Assembly: GCA_964459305.1 (NCBI GenBank)
Contig: CAYWNA010000362.1
Span: 1 to 10,836 of the forward strand
Reading direction: 5' to 3'
From: CAYWNA01 sp964459305
GTDB lineage: Bacteria > Planctomycetota > Planctomycetia > Pirellulales > Pirellulaceae
DNA length: 10,836 bases
In this document: positions 1 to 6,691 of the stretch, piece after piece
Numbering within the stretch: the stretch's first letter is position 1
How the letters are laid out: each line of letters opens with the position of its first letter
The notes under the pieces: model-generated
Told to the model about the DNA's origin: nothing
The model's input: only the letters and a program-made list of their open reading frames with translations
Database searches by the model: none
Translations under genes and position numbers: made by a program

Positions 1-180
1 CACAAGTCGTCCTCGGCGCACAAGTCGTCCTCGGCGCACAAGTCGTCCTCGGCGCACAAGTCGTCCTCGGCGCACAAGTCGTCCTCGGCGCGCACGTCGT
101 CATAGGCGCGCAAGTCGTCATGGGTGCGCAAGTCGTCTTAGGTGCGCAGGTGGTCGGCGGTGCGCACGTGGTCGACGCGT
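1..180. repeat. 18-bp tandem repeat, ten units
   Basis: Ten head-to-tail 18-bp units follow the plus-strand pattern CACAAGTCGTCCTCGGCG. The five units at 1-90 are identical. The five at 91-180 diverge progressively toward the signal peptide. The period is a multiple of three and the array encodes the TTCAPx repeat on the minus strand. It is thus an in-frame coding minisatellite. The identical block suggests recent expansion by slippage or unequal recombination, and copy number probably varies between strains. Confidence 0.95.
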
Positions 181-262
181 AGCCGTGTCCGGCAAACGCG
201 GGACCGCACACGAGCGCGGCCATCGCAAAAAGACACAAAACAACAATCATTCGGAACTTCAT
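1..262 (-). CDS. Secreted Cys/Pro/Thr hexapeptide-repeat protein (C-terminus outside window)
   Basis: Read on the minus strand from ATG at 262, the frame is open to the window edge (87 codons), so the C-terminus is missing. Residues 1-24 form a classical Sec signal peptide: MKFR, a hydrophobic core, then AFA with likely cleavage before GHG. From about residue 30 the protein consists of ten TTCAPx units, where x is P, K, M, M and then R. Every sixth residue is therefore Cys, with Pro and paired Thr. A strong Shine-Dalgarno, GGAGGT (272-277), sits 9 nt before the ATG and supports this start. I do not recognise a named family. Planctomycete cell walls are known to be proteinaceous and rich in cystine and proline, so a disulfide-linked envelope role is plausible but inferred. 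Metal binding is another option. Confidence is high that it is coding and low on function. Confidence 0.8.
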   Translation of the reverse strand, partial: MKFRMIVVLCLFAMAALVCGPAFAGHGYASTTCAPPTTCAPKTTCAPMTTCAPMTTCAPRTTCAPRTTCAPRTTCAPRTTCAPRTTC

Positions 263-582
263 CGCGGTTCTACCTCCAGTAACTCGAGTTTATGGATACA
301 TGTGGGGGCCAAGACACCCAAGAACGTTACAGTCCCTGTCACTTTCGCCTGGGTTTACTTAGGTTGGCAATCCATGCGCGTCAAACGAATAACCAACACA
401 CCGTCGCGATTGGGCATGGCTCTCGTCAGACCGCCGCAGAAACTACCAAAACTACCCATTGGCACTGATTCATCATGACACACCATTCATCCCTGGGTTC
501 CGTTTTACACTAGACGGTCTATTGTTTCCAGATTGCCCGCGACAATTTTCCGGAATTTTCGGAATCTAACACAAACGGCGGT
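263..582. other. Intergenic region between activator gene and repeat-protein gene
   Basis: These 320 bases separate two minus-strand genes and carry no convincing gene. The strong ribosome binding site of the repeat protein lies at 272-277. A weak minus-strand promoter candidate is TTGACG (379-384) with TAAGTA (356-361) at 17-bp spacing; the -10 match is poor. The 9-mer CGGTCTATT occurs at 515-523 and again at 579-587, where it overlaps the activator stop codon. A short TTCCG/CGGAA hairpin near 548-562 is too weak to call a terminator. Confidence 0.4.
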
Positions 583-2490
583 CTATTCCGGTAAACACAA
601 TTGATCGATGTATTGCGACTCGAAATCGGGTTCCAAGTTCAGTTCGATGGTCTCCAGACGCTTGCTGAACCGTCCCATTTCCTCCAGAACGCCGCTATCC
701 AGCAGCGCCAAGTAGGCACCCGCGAGCGACGTGTTTCCCACCAAACGAATCTGTCCCGGCCGAAATCCGGGCAACAGACCGCACTGGATGATGTTCTCGA
801 TGTCCATGTGAAAACCGAAACCACCGGCCAGATACAGCGCATCGATGTCGTTGGTTTCCAGTCCGACCCGCCTGAGCAGACAGACGATTCCGGCGGCGAT
901 CGCCGCTTTTGCCTGCAACAAGGACCCGATATCGGCTTCGGTAATCATGATGGGGTCGCCGTCCGGTGCGTCAGCCACAACGAAGGAATTCCCGTGCGTG
1001 GCGTGTCGAACCACCGGTTGGCCTGGAGAAACATCGGCAAAACGGCCTGTTTTCTTGATAAGACCCGTGCGGCGTGCCTCGGCCACGAAATCCACGTAGG
1101 CCGTACCGCAGACGCCGATCGGCTTTCCTCCGCCGATGATCTCGATTTCCGCTTGCTGCGCCCCGGCGTTCAATCGCACGTGGCTAATCGCGCCACGACC
1201 GGCGCGGACTCCACACGCCAGTCCCGCGCCCTCGAAAGCCGGACCGGCCGCCGTGGCGCAGCCGAGCAGCCGGTCTTGATGCTTGAGGACAATCTCGCCG
1301 TTCGTACCCATGTCGACCAACAGGCTCGTTTCCGTCTGGTAGGCCATGCCAGTCGAAAAGACACCTGCGATGATATCCGCGCCGATATAGGCGGCTGCTC
1401 CGGGAAGAAGATGAATGGCAGGATCCACACTGAAAGTAGAAACATCGGCCGTAGCGGCAGATTCTTCCACAACTTCCGGCTGCTCCGAGTGGTTGGAGGC
1501 CGTCTCGGATCTCAACAGCGACAGTTGGCTGCCGCGGAGCAGGCGGTGCTCCAGAAACACCGGAGGGAATGGCGCCGTCCCCATCGGGCCCGGATTCACG
1601 CCTGCCAACAGGTGCAGCATCGTGGTGTTGCCCGCGACCGCCAAACAGACGATCTGATCTGCGGAGAGACTCGCTTCTCTCAACGCCTGATCGATCAACG
1701 GTCCGAGCGTTCGCCTCGTGATGGCCTGCTGAAGACGGCCAACCATCCTTTCCTCATTCCGGCAGTGTTGTATGCGCGTCAGCACGTTGTCACCCAGGCG
1801 AGCTTGAGCGTTCAACGCTGACGCCGTACTGACGACCTCGCCGCTGGCGAGATCCACCAACGTTGCGACGACGGTTGTCGTGCCTACGTCAATCGCAACG
1901 CCAAGAGCGACTCCATCGGAACCGTCGCGGTGAATCGACCAATGGTCGCCGCAGTGCTCGATCGCCAAACGGATGCTGTCGGCGTGAGGCGAGTTCAATG
2001 TATCTAGATCGCGACCGGAACGCACAGGCCGATTGCTATCACGGCGCCGAGCCACTGCGCGGCAGATCGCATCGGATATAGGCTCGTCTTTGTCAATGTC
2101 GCTGGTAGGAATGTCAATGCGCTGCCACAACGGGTCGTGGGCGCGAGAGACGTTGGCGCAGAAAGACGTCACGACCTGCGGCTCGTGGGCCAATAGAGAA
2201 CGTGACGGTATTCGCAACTCCGCGTTGCTGCCGAGAACCACTTGATGCTCACATGCGCGAATGGGTTCTGTCGTCTCAACCGCTTCGACAGTCTGGCCTG
2301 TGGCCGTATGAATCAGGCTGCCAGAAAGCAATTCGACAGAGCAGCCATCGCATAGGCCTCGATGCCCGCAACGCGTGTTCAGCGCCAAATCGGCGCGACG
2401 CAGCACGTCAGTAAGAACAAGCGACGAACCGTGAGGTTCAACGGTGATTAGTCGCCGTCCGTGGGGGGAGTGGACAATAAGTTCAGACAT
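583..2490 (-). CDS. RACo-type corrinoid activation protein ([2Fe-2S] + ASKHA/DUF4445)
   Basis: This 635-residue protein matches the architecture of reductive activators of corrinoid enzymes, which use ATP and a [2Fe-2S] cluster to return inactive Co(II) to methyl-accepting Co(I). The N-terminal ferredoxin domain has Cys41-X5-Cys47-X2-Cys50 plus Cys80. The ASKHA part shows DVGTTT (201-206), AGNTT (286-290), the second phosphate motif DMGTNGE (393-399) and LAGGFG (554-559). The C-terminus resembles DUF4445. Length is close to that of Carboxydothermus RACo. A polar Ser/Glu-rich stretch at about 322-356 looks like an inserted linker. I chose ATG at 2490; a GTG three codons upstream (2499) is possible, and neither has a clear Shine-Dalgarno. 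It lies 24 nt after the DUF1638 gene, so the two are probably co-transcribed. Its partner is most likely the corrinoid protein at 3440. Confidence 0.9.
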   Translation of the reverse strand: MSELIVHSPHGRRLITVEPHGSSLVLTDVLRRADLALNTRCGHRGLCDGCSVELLSGSLIHTATGQTVEAVETTEPIRACEHQVVLGSNAELRIPSRSLLAHEPQVVTSFCANVSRAHDPLWQRIDIPTSDIDKDEPISDAICRAVARRRDSNRPVRSGRDLDTLNSPHADSIRLAIEHCGDHWSIHRDGSDGVALGVAIDVGTTTVVATLVDLASGEVVSTASALNAQARLGDNVLTRIQHCRNEERMVGRLQQAITRRTLGPLIDQALREASLSADQIVCLAVAGNTTMLHLLAGVNPGPMGTAPFPPVFLEHRLLRGSQLSLLRSETASNHSEQPEVVEESAATADVSTFSVDPAIHLLPGAAAYIGADIIAGVFSTGMAYQTETSLLVDMGTNGEIVLKHQDRLLGCATAAGPAFEGAGLACGVRAGRGAISHVRLNAGAQQAEIEIIGGGKPIGVCGTAYVDFVAEARRTGLIKKTGRFADVSPGQPVVRHATHGNSFVVADAPDGDPIMITEADIGSLLQAKAAIAAGIVCLLRRVGLETNDIDALYLAGGFGFHMDIENIIQCGLLPGFRPGQIRLVGNTSLAGAYLALLDSGVLEEMGRFSKRLETIELNLEPDFESQYIDQLCLPE

Positions 2491-2514
2491 GGTGATCACT
2501 GTAACAGCATTGGC

Positions 2515-3264
2515 CTAACGATCCGTCGCCTCGATAACTCTTTCGTCGCCAGTCATTCGAAAGGTCTGTCCGGGCTGAAGCACCACGAAGCGTTCGGCAT
2601 CCCAGCGTCCTTCCAATAGGGCCTTCAGCAGGTCTGGGTCCCCTCGCTGGTGATCGAAGGTCCAGCCCAGCCAATCAGCGCAATCGCACGTGTACTGCAC
2701 ATCCCGGTCGACGTCAGCAACACCCAAATCCACGAAAGTCGCACGGTCGTACGTCGAGAACCAGTTCTCGGCCGTTTCCATCAGGTAGTCCGCGTTGTCT
2801 TCGCCATACTTTTCGCAGTAGTCCTGATACAACTTCTCGCGCCGCTCCGGGCCGGGTGGGATGTGGTGTTTGTTCCAGCCGGTCGAGTACCAGTAGGTGC
2901 CCGGGTGTTTGGCGACATACTCGGCGTATCGGCGCTTACAGCCCAAGAGCAGAGTGATGCAATCATGAGCGCGGGGAATGACCATCTGGCATTTTCGGGT
3001 GCGTATACCTTCGGTTCCTCGGCTACACAGACCATAACCCAGCAGAATCGCTTCGGCCGGCGTATCTTGCTCAATCCGCTCGATCGCCTCCTGCAACCGG
3101 ACCCGCAGTTCAGATGGCTCGTTGTGCAGCCCCTGCTCCAGGTTCTCAATGCGGACGATATGGTCCAAACCAACAGCAAAATGCTCAATTTCCTGCTCCA
3201 GGACGCTACAAGAGATCACGGCAGTCCTGGGGCGACCATTGGGATGAAAACACATTTTGTTCAT
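2515..3264 (-). CDS. DUF1638 domain protein
   Basis: This 249-residue soluble protein has the hallmarks of DUF1638: an early ISCSVLEQEIE segment (17-27), GYGLCSRG (76-83), IPRAHDCITLLLG (96-108), and a Trp/Tyr-rich middle. Cys19, Cys80, Cys92, Cys102, Cys109, Cys193 and Cys195 could bind a metal or cluster. The C-terminal third carries the CDC pair and ends near a VVLQPGQTF segment. Biochemical function is unknown. The family recurs beside corrinoid methyltransferase genes, and here it is the first gene of a unit with the activator, so a role in corrinoid handling or activation is inferred. I chose ATG 3264 because the MNKMCFHPNG start leads directly into the conserved domain. An in-frame start at 3330 would extend into the divergent promoter region and adds nothing recognisable. 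Confidence 0.8.
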   Translation of the reverse strand: MNKMCFHPNGRPRTAVISCSVLEQEIEHFAVGLDHIVRIENLEQGLHNEPSELRVRLQEAIERIEQDTPAEAILLGYGLCSRGTEGIRTRKCQMVIPRAHDCITLLLGCKRRYAEYVAKHPGTYWYSTGWNKHHIPPGPERREKLYQDYCEKYGEDNADYLMETAENWFSTYDRATFVDLGVADVDRDVQYTCDCADWLGWTFDHQRGDPDLLKALLEGRWDAERFVVLQPGQTFRMTGDERVIEATDR

Positions 3265-3439
3265 GGTTAATGGGGACGCATCGTTGCTCAGTGCCACAGC
3301 GTATTGTAAACTGCGACTTCGGGAATTCACATCCCGAGCCGTGAATGTGGCGAAATCGGATACTGCAAGGGTTCATGCCGGCCGCTGGTGGCGACTTGCA
3401 AGTGGTATATGTCCTTGTTGCTAAAAGGGTGGTGGTTAC
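3265..3439. promoter_or_regulatory. Divergent control region of DUF1638/activator and corrinoid-protein genes
   Basis: These 175 bases lie between divergent genes. For the minus strand a -10-like TACAAT (plus positions 3303-3308) sits about 38 nt upstream of the DUF1638 start. An inverted repeat ATTCAC-N10-GTGAAT (arms 3325-3330 and 3341-3346) overlaps where its -35 would be, suggesting an operator. Nearer the corrinoid gene there is a perfect palindrome ACTTGCAAGT (3394-3403) followed by TATATG (3406-3411). No -35 consensus is obvious for the plus strand. I saw no cobalamin riboswitch B12 box. Confidence 0.4.
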
Positions 3440-4072
3440 ATGCCTGATCTCCAGAAGTTGAACGAAGCGATCAAAGTCGGAAATCGTGACGATGCAGTTG
3501 CTCTGACCAAGGAGGCGATCGACGCGAACATGCCGCCGGGAGACATCCTGGACGCGATGGTCACGGCGATGGACGATGTCGGCCAGCGGTTTCAGTGCAA
3601 CGAGATTTTTGTACCTGAGATGCTGATTGCGGCCCGGGCCATGAAGGAATCTATGGCGACGTTGGAACCGCAGTTGGTCGAGGCTGGCATCAAGCCGGTG
3701 GCCAAAGCCGTGGTCGGCACCGTATCGGGTGACCTGCACGATATCGGCAAGAACTTGGTCGCCATGATGTGGAAGGGCGCCAATTTCGAGGTGATTGACC
3801 TGGGCACGAACATCGCGCCGGAGAAGTTCGTCGAGGCCGTCAAGGAAAGCGGCGCGGAGATGGTCGGTCTATCGGCCCTGCTGACAACGACCATGCCAGC
3901 TATCAAGCTGACGATCGATGCGATTAATGCCGCGGGATTGGATGCGACGAAGGTCATGATCGGCGGCGCGCCAGTCACGCAGGAATACGCCGATCAAGTC
4001 GGCGCCGACGGCTACGCACCAGACGCGGCCAGCGCGGTCGAACTGGCGCGATCGCTGTTGGGAACAGCGTGA
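3440..4072 (+). CDS. Corrinoid (B12-binding) methyl-carrier protein
   Basis: This 210-residue protein is a free-standing methyl carrier of the MtaC/MtbC/MtvC type, equivalent to the cap and cobalamin modules of MetH. Residues 1 to about 85 form the helical B12-binding-2 cap. Residues about 88-210 form the Rossmann-like cobalamin domain. The base-off/His-on signature is complete: Asp98-x-His100-xx-Gly103 (GDLHDIGKN), Ser145-x-Leu147 (GLSALLT) and Gly175-Gly176. His100 should be the lower cobalt ligand. Length is normal for the family. The start is supported by a GGGTGGTGG purine-rich stretch just upstream, which is rather close. It should receive a methyl group from a UroD-like methyltransferase and pass it to the pterin enzyme or to homocysteine. 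It is transcribed toward the MeTr gene, with stop codons 12 nt apart. Confidence 0.93.
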   Translation: MPDLQKLNEAIKVGNRDDAVALTKEAIDANMPPGDILDAMVTAMDDVGQRFQCNEIFVPEMLIAARAMKESMATLEPQLVEAGIKPVAKAVVGTVSGDLHDIGKNLVAMMWKGANFEVIDLGTNIAPEKFVEAVKESGAEMVGLSALLTTTMPAIKLTIDAINAAGLDATKVMIGGAPVTQEYADQVGADGYAPDAASAVELARSLLGTA

Positions 4073-4084
4073 TCGTGGGATGAG

Positions 4085-5107
4085 CTATTTCAGCCGTCCC
4101 TCGCGATAGGCACCGATATACTCCATCCCAAACATGTCCTCGCCCGTGAGAACGGCCTTGGCCAGTTTGAACGGTTCGGACTCCGGGTCGAGTTGCGGGA
4201 TGGCCGACAACGGCGTAGCGGCGGGATCAATGATGCCGCCGTCCGTGCCGACTTCGGCGCACAAATGCATGAACACCAGGTTCAGCAGCTTCCTGGCGGG
4301 CATCCCAAACGAGATGTTGCTTAGCCCGCCGTTGAAATGCGCGCCGGCGAATTCTTTGGCTGCTTGCGCCGTGGCATCCATGAAGTGCTTGCCGTTCACG
4401 GAATCTGTGCTTATGGGCAGGACCAAGGGATCCAGGTGCATTCTTTCGCGCGGGATGCTCGCGTCTTCAAGTATCCCGACGACTTGCCGGAAATTCGCCA
4501 TCCGCTGCTCTGCATCCGCCGGCATACCTTCGCGCCCGGACGCGCCGACGATGACGTCTGCGTTGAACTCCGCGACTAGACTAATGGCCTCCACCCGTTC
4601 GAGACTGACCGAATTCAGCATGGGTGGTTTGATATCCTTGCGGCAGTTCTGCAAGCCGATCCGCAAGATATCCGGGTTGGACGAGTCGACACTGAGCGGC
4701 GTTTCGTAACGTGCCGACAGAAAGCCCGCCGTATGGGCCATCACCTCACTCGACTCTGTCGCGTCGGTGGAGTACTCGTCGACATTCAAGTCGAGATAGG
4801 TCGTACCGCCGGCTATCTGACGGTCTGCCTGGTAGCAGAGATAGTCTTCTCCGGCGGCCCGGTCGTCGCTCGCCCCGTGCAGCGACTGGAAAATCGCGAG
4901 GGCAACGTGTTTGATCTTTCCCTCGGCAAAGGCCGGTGATCGCTGCTCCCAGTCCGCAGGCACCGGCAGGAACCGTTCCGCGTCTTGGTAAGCGAACTTC
5001 ACGGCCTCGCCTCCACCCGATAGGGCTACAGTCTTTACGCCGCCTCGCTTCACGATCCGCGAACAGTGAATATTCTCGCCAACAACAATGAAATCCTGCC
5101 AATTCAT
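4085..5107 (-). CDS. Methyltetrahydrofolate:corrinoid methyltransferase-like pterin-binding protein
   Basis: The 340-residue protein is a TIM-barrel pterin-binding enzyme like the folate module of MetH, AcsE and methyltransferase II of O-demethylase systems. Visible motifs are VVGENIHCSR (8-17), LDLNVDE (105-111), SVDSSNP (139-145), MLNSVS (163-168), DVIVGASGREG (184-194), LDPLVLP (225-231) and GLSNISFGMP (261-270). Asn264 probably corresponds to the active-site Asn that contacts the pterin N5. It is longer than AcsE (about 260 residues), with extra sequence at about 45-95 and a C-terminal tail after about 300. ATG 5107 is preferred over an in-frame start at 5134 because the purine-rich AAGGAAAG lies just upstream and the conserved region starts at once. 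It likely moves methyl groups between tetrahydrofolate and the corrinoid protein. The net direction cannot be read from sequence. Confidence 0.88.
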   Translation of the reverse strand: MNWQDFIVVGENIHCSRIVKRGGVKTVALSGGGEAVKFAYQDAERFLPVPADWEQRSPAFAEGKIKHVALAIFQSLHGASDDRAAGEDYLCYQADRQIAGGTTYLDLNVDEYSTDATESSEVMAHTAGFLSARYETPLSVDSSNPDILRIGLQNCRKDIKPPMLNSVSLERVEAISLVAEFNADVIVGASGREGMPADAEQRMANFRQVVGILEDASIPRERMHLDPLVLPISTDSVNGKHFMDATAQAAKEFAGAHFNGGLSNISFGMPARKLLNLVFMHLCAEVGTDGGIIDPAATPLSAIPQLDPESEPFKLAKAVLTGEDMFGMEYIGAYREGRLK

Positions 5108-5163
5108 CTGCTTTCTTTCCTTCCACTGTCTCAAACACGTTCAAGCCCAGGACGCCGCGAGTC

Positions 5164-5212
5164 ATTATAGCAGTGCTGTAGCGTCCGAAAATGACCATGG
5201 AGAATATGGTCA
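5164..5212 (-). promoter_or_regulatory. Candidate promoter and operator of the MeTr gene
   Basis: On the minus strand a perfect TATAAT (plus positions 5164-5169) lies about 57 nt before the MeTr start. No good -35 hexamer is seen at 16-18 bp. Just upstream is a perfect inverted repeat, TGACCAT (5192-5198) and ATGGTCA (5206-5212), overlapped by an 11-bp palindrome GGTCAATGACC (5208-5218). A poor -35 with an upstream palindrome suggests activator control. This is inference. Confidence 0.45.
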
Positions 5213-5239
5213 ATGACCTTGGGATTTGGGCATTGGGTC

Positions 5240-5267
5240 TTGGTCATTGGCCATTTCCCCTTATACT
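5240..5267 (+). promoter_or_regulatory. Candidate promoter of the Gfo/Idh-led operon
   Basis: TTGGTC (5240-5245) and TATACT (5262-5267) are spaced by 16 bp, with the -10 about 60 nt before the oxidoreductase start. GGTCATTGGCC (5242-5252) resembles the palindrome at 5208-5218, so one regulator could act on both divergent promoters. Confidence 0.4.
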
Positions 5268-5328
5268 GGGCGACACGAGCGAGCCGTCCTTTATTCCTTC
5301 GGACCATCTTTCCTCAGGAGCATGACAG

Positions 5329-6654
5329 ATGAACAAGCCAGGCGACAAACGAGCGAACGAAGGATCTTCGCGGCGGGATTTCCTCAAGGCTTCAACGGCG
5401 GTTGCTGTGGCCGGCGGCCTATCGGTCGCTCGCGGCGCGCATGCCGCCGGTAGCGATGAAATCAAGATCGCCTTAATCGGAGCCGGCGGCCGCGGCACTG
5501 GTGCGGCGGTCCAAGCCATCAAGAACGCCGCCAAGGCGAATGTCAAGCTGTTCGCGATCGCCGACGCGTTCCCGGATTCGGTCGATCGAGCCTACAACTT
5601 GATCTCGAAACGCGTCCCCGATCAAGTCGATGTGCCAGCGGAGCGAAGATTCTCCGGGCTGGACGCCTATCAAAAGGCAATCGATTGTGGCATCGACATG
5701 GTGCTGCTCTGCTCGCCGCCTGGTTTTCGGCCGCAGCAGTTCGAAGCTGCCGTCAAGGCCGGCAAGCACGTGTTTATGGAAAAACCGGTCGCCACGGACG
5801 CTCCTGGCGTGAGAAGAATCATGGCCGCAAACGAGGAGGCGAAGAAGAAGGGATTGGTTGTTGCAGTCGGCCATCACCTGCGGCACGAAGTCAAACATCG
5901 TGAAGTCATCCAGAGAATTCACGACGGCGCTATAGGCGAAGTCCTATTTCAACGCGCCTATTTCAATTCCGGCGGCGTCTGGGTCCGCCCGCGCAAGCCG
6001 GATCAGACCGAAATGCAGCACCAGGTTCGCAATTGGTACTACTTCAACTGGCTCAGCGGCGACCATATCACCGAACAGCATGTGCATGACCTCGACGTCT
6101 GCAATTGGGTGAAACAAGGGCCTCCGGTCGAGGCGCAAGGCACAGGCGGGCGTCAGGTTCGCGTGGGACCCGAGTACGGCGAGATCTTCGATCATCACGC
6201 CGTCGAGTTCACCTATCAGGACGGATCGAAGATGTTCAGCTATTGCCGCCACATCCGCAACTGCTGGAACAGCTTCTCGGAGCACGCACACGGAACCAAG
6301 GGATCGGTCAACATCGAGGGACATGGCAAGGCGGTGCTCCACATCAACGGTGCGGAGCCAATAACGTGGGAACGCGGACCGGACGGGCACCAACTGGAAC
6401 ACGACCATCTGTTTGCCGCGTTGCTGGAAGGCAAGCCATACAACGAAGGCGACTACGGTGCGACGAGTACCATGACCGCGATCCTGGGACGCATGGCCAG
6501 TTACTCCGGCCAAATCGTCCCTTGGGACGACGCGCTCAATTCCCAGGTCGACCTGTGCCCCAAGCAACTCGAATGGGATGCCGAAACATTAGTGAAACCC
6601 GGCGCGGACGGCGTGTATGCATGCGCCATGCCAGGGACGACGAAAGTGATATAA
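5329..6654 (+). CDS. Tat-exported Gfo/Idh/MocA family oxidoreductase
   Basis: The 441-residue protein starts with a Tat signal: SSRRDFLK at 13-20, a hydrophobic Ala/Val/Gly stretch to about 34, and likely cleavage after AHA (37-39). A Rossmann NAD(P)-binding domain follows from about 45, with GAGGRG (51-56) and the family motif MEKP (150-153). The C-terminal substrate domain carries GDHITEQHVHDLD (244-256), typical of planctomycete members. AGGAG (5316-5320), 8 nt upstream, fixes the start. The family oxidises or rearranges sugars and related polyols, often via a 3-keto intermediate, but the substrate is not predictable here. Export places it outside the cytoplasm, unlike the methyl-transfer enzymes. 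It lies 37 nt before the homocysteine methyltransferase gene, probably in one transcript, so it may prepare the methylated substrate or be an unrelated passenger. Confidence 0.9.
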   Translation: MNKPGDKRANEGSSRRDFLKASTAVAVAGGLSVARGAHAAGSDEIKIALIGAGGRGTGAAVQAIKNAAKANVKLFAIADAFPDSVDRAYNLISKRVPDQVDVPAERRFSGLDAYQKAIDCGIDMVLLCSPPGFRPQQFEAAVKAGKHVFMEKPVATDAPGVRRIMAANEEAKKKGLVVAVGHHLRHEVKHREVIQRIHDGAIGEVLFQRAYFNSGGVWVRPRKPDQTEMQHQVRNWYYFNWLSGDHITEQHVHDLDVCNWVKQGPPVEAQGTGGRQVRVGPEYGEIFDHHAVEFTYQDGSKMFSYCRHIRNCWNSFSEHAHGTKGSVNIEGHGKAVLHINGAEPITWERGPDGHQLEHDHLFAALLEGKPYNEGDYGATSTMTAILGRMASYSGQIVPWDDALNSQVDLCPKQLEWDAETLVKPGADGVYACAMPGTTKVI

Positions 6655-6691
6655 TATTAAGTGAAATCCAACTCTCGAACGGAGTCTTTGC

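Noticed and set aside
1..180. Possible CRISPR array
   Set aside because: The 18-bp units are directly adjacent with no spacers, and they encode an in-frame hexapeptide repeat behind a signal peptide.
185..478. Plus-strand 97-codon open frame
   Set aside because: It overlaps the signal-peptide gene on the opposite strand, has no recognisable motif, and its composition is unlike the real genes.
515..587. Repeated 9-mer CGGTCTATT as an attachment or operator site
   Set aside because: Only two copies are seen, one overlapping a stop codon, and there is no other sign of integration or regulation.
601..1821. Long plus-strand open frame (406 codons)
   Set aside because: It is antisense to the activator gene, whose domains and motifs are clear. 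The long frame is a result of GC-rich codon structure.
3265..3439. Cobalamin riboswitch upstream of the corrinoid gene
   Set aside because: I searched both strands of the region for the conserved B12 box and found only a chance GTGGCACTG-like string without the surrounding core. A covariance-model search would settle it.
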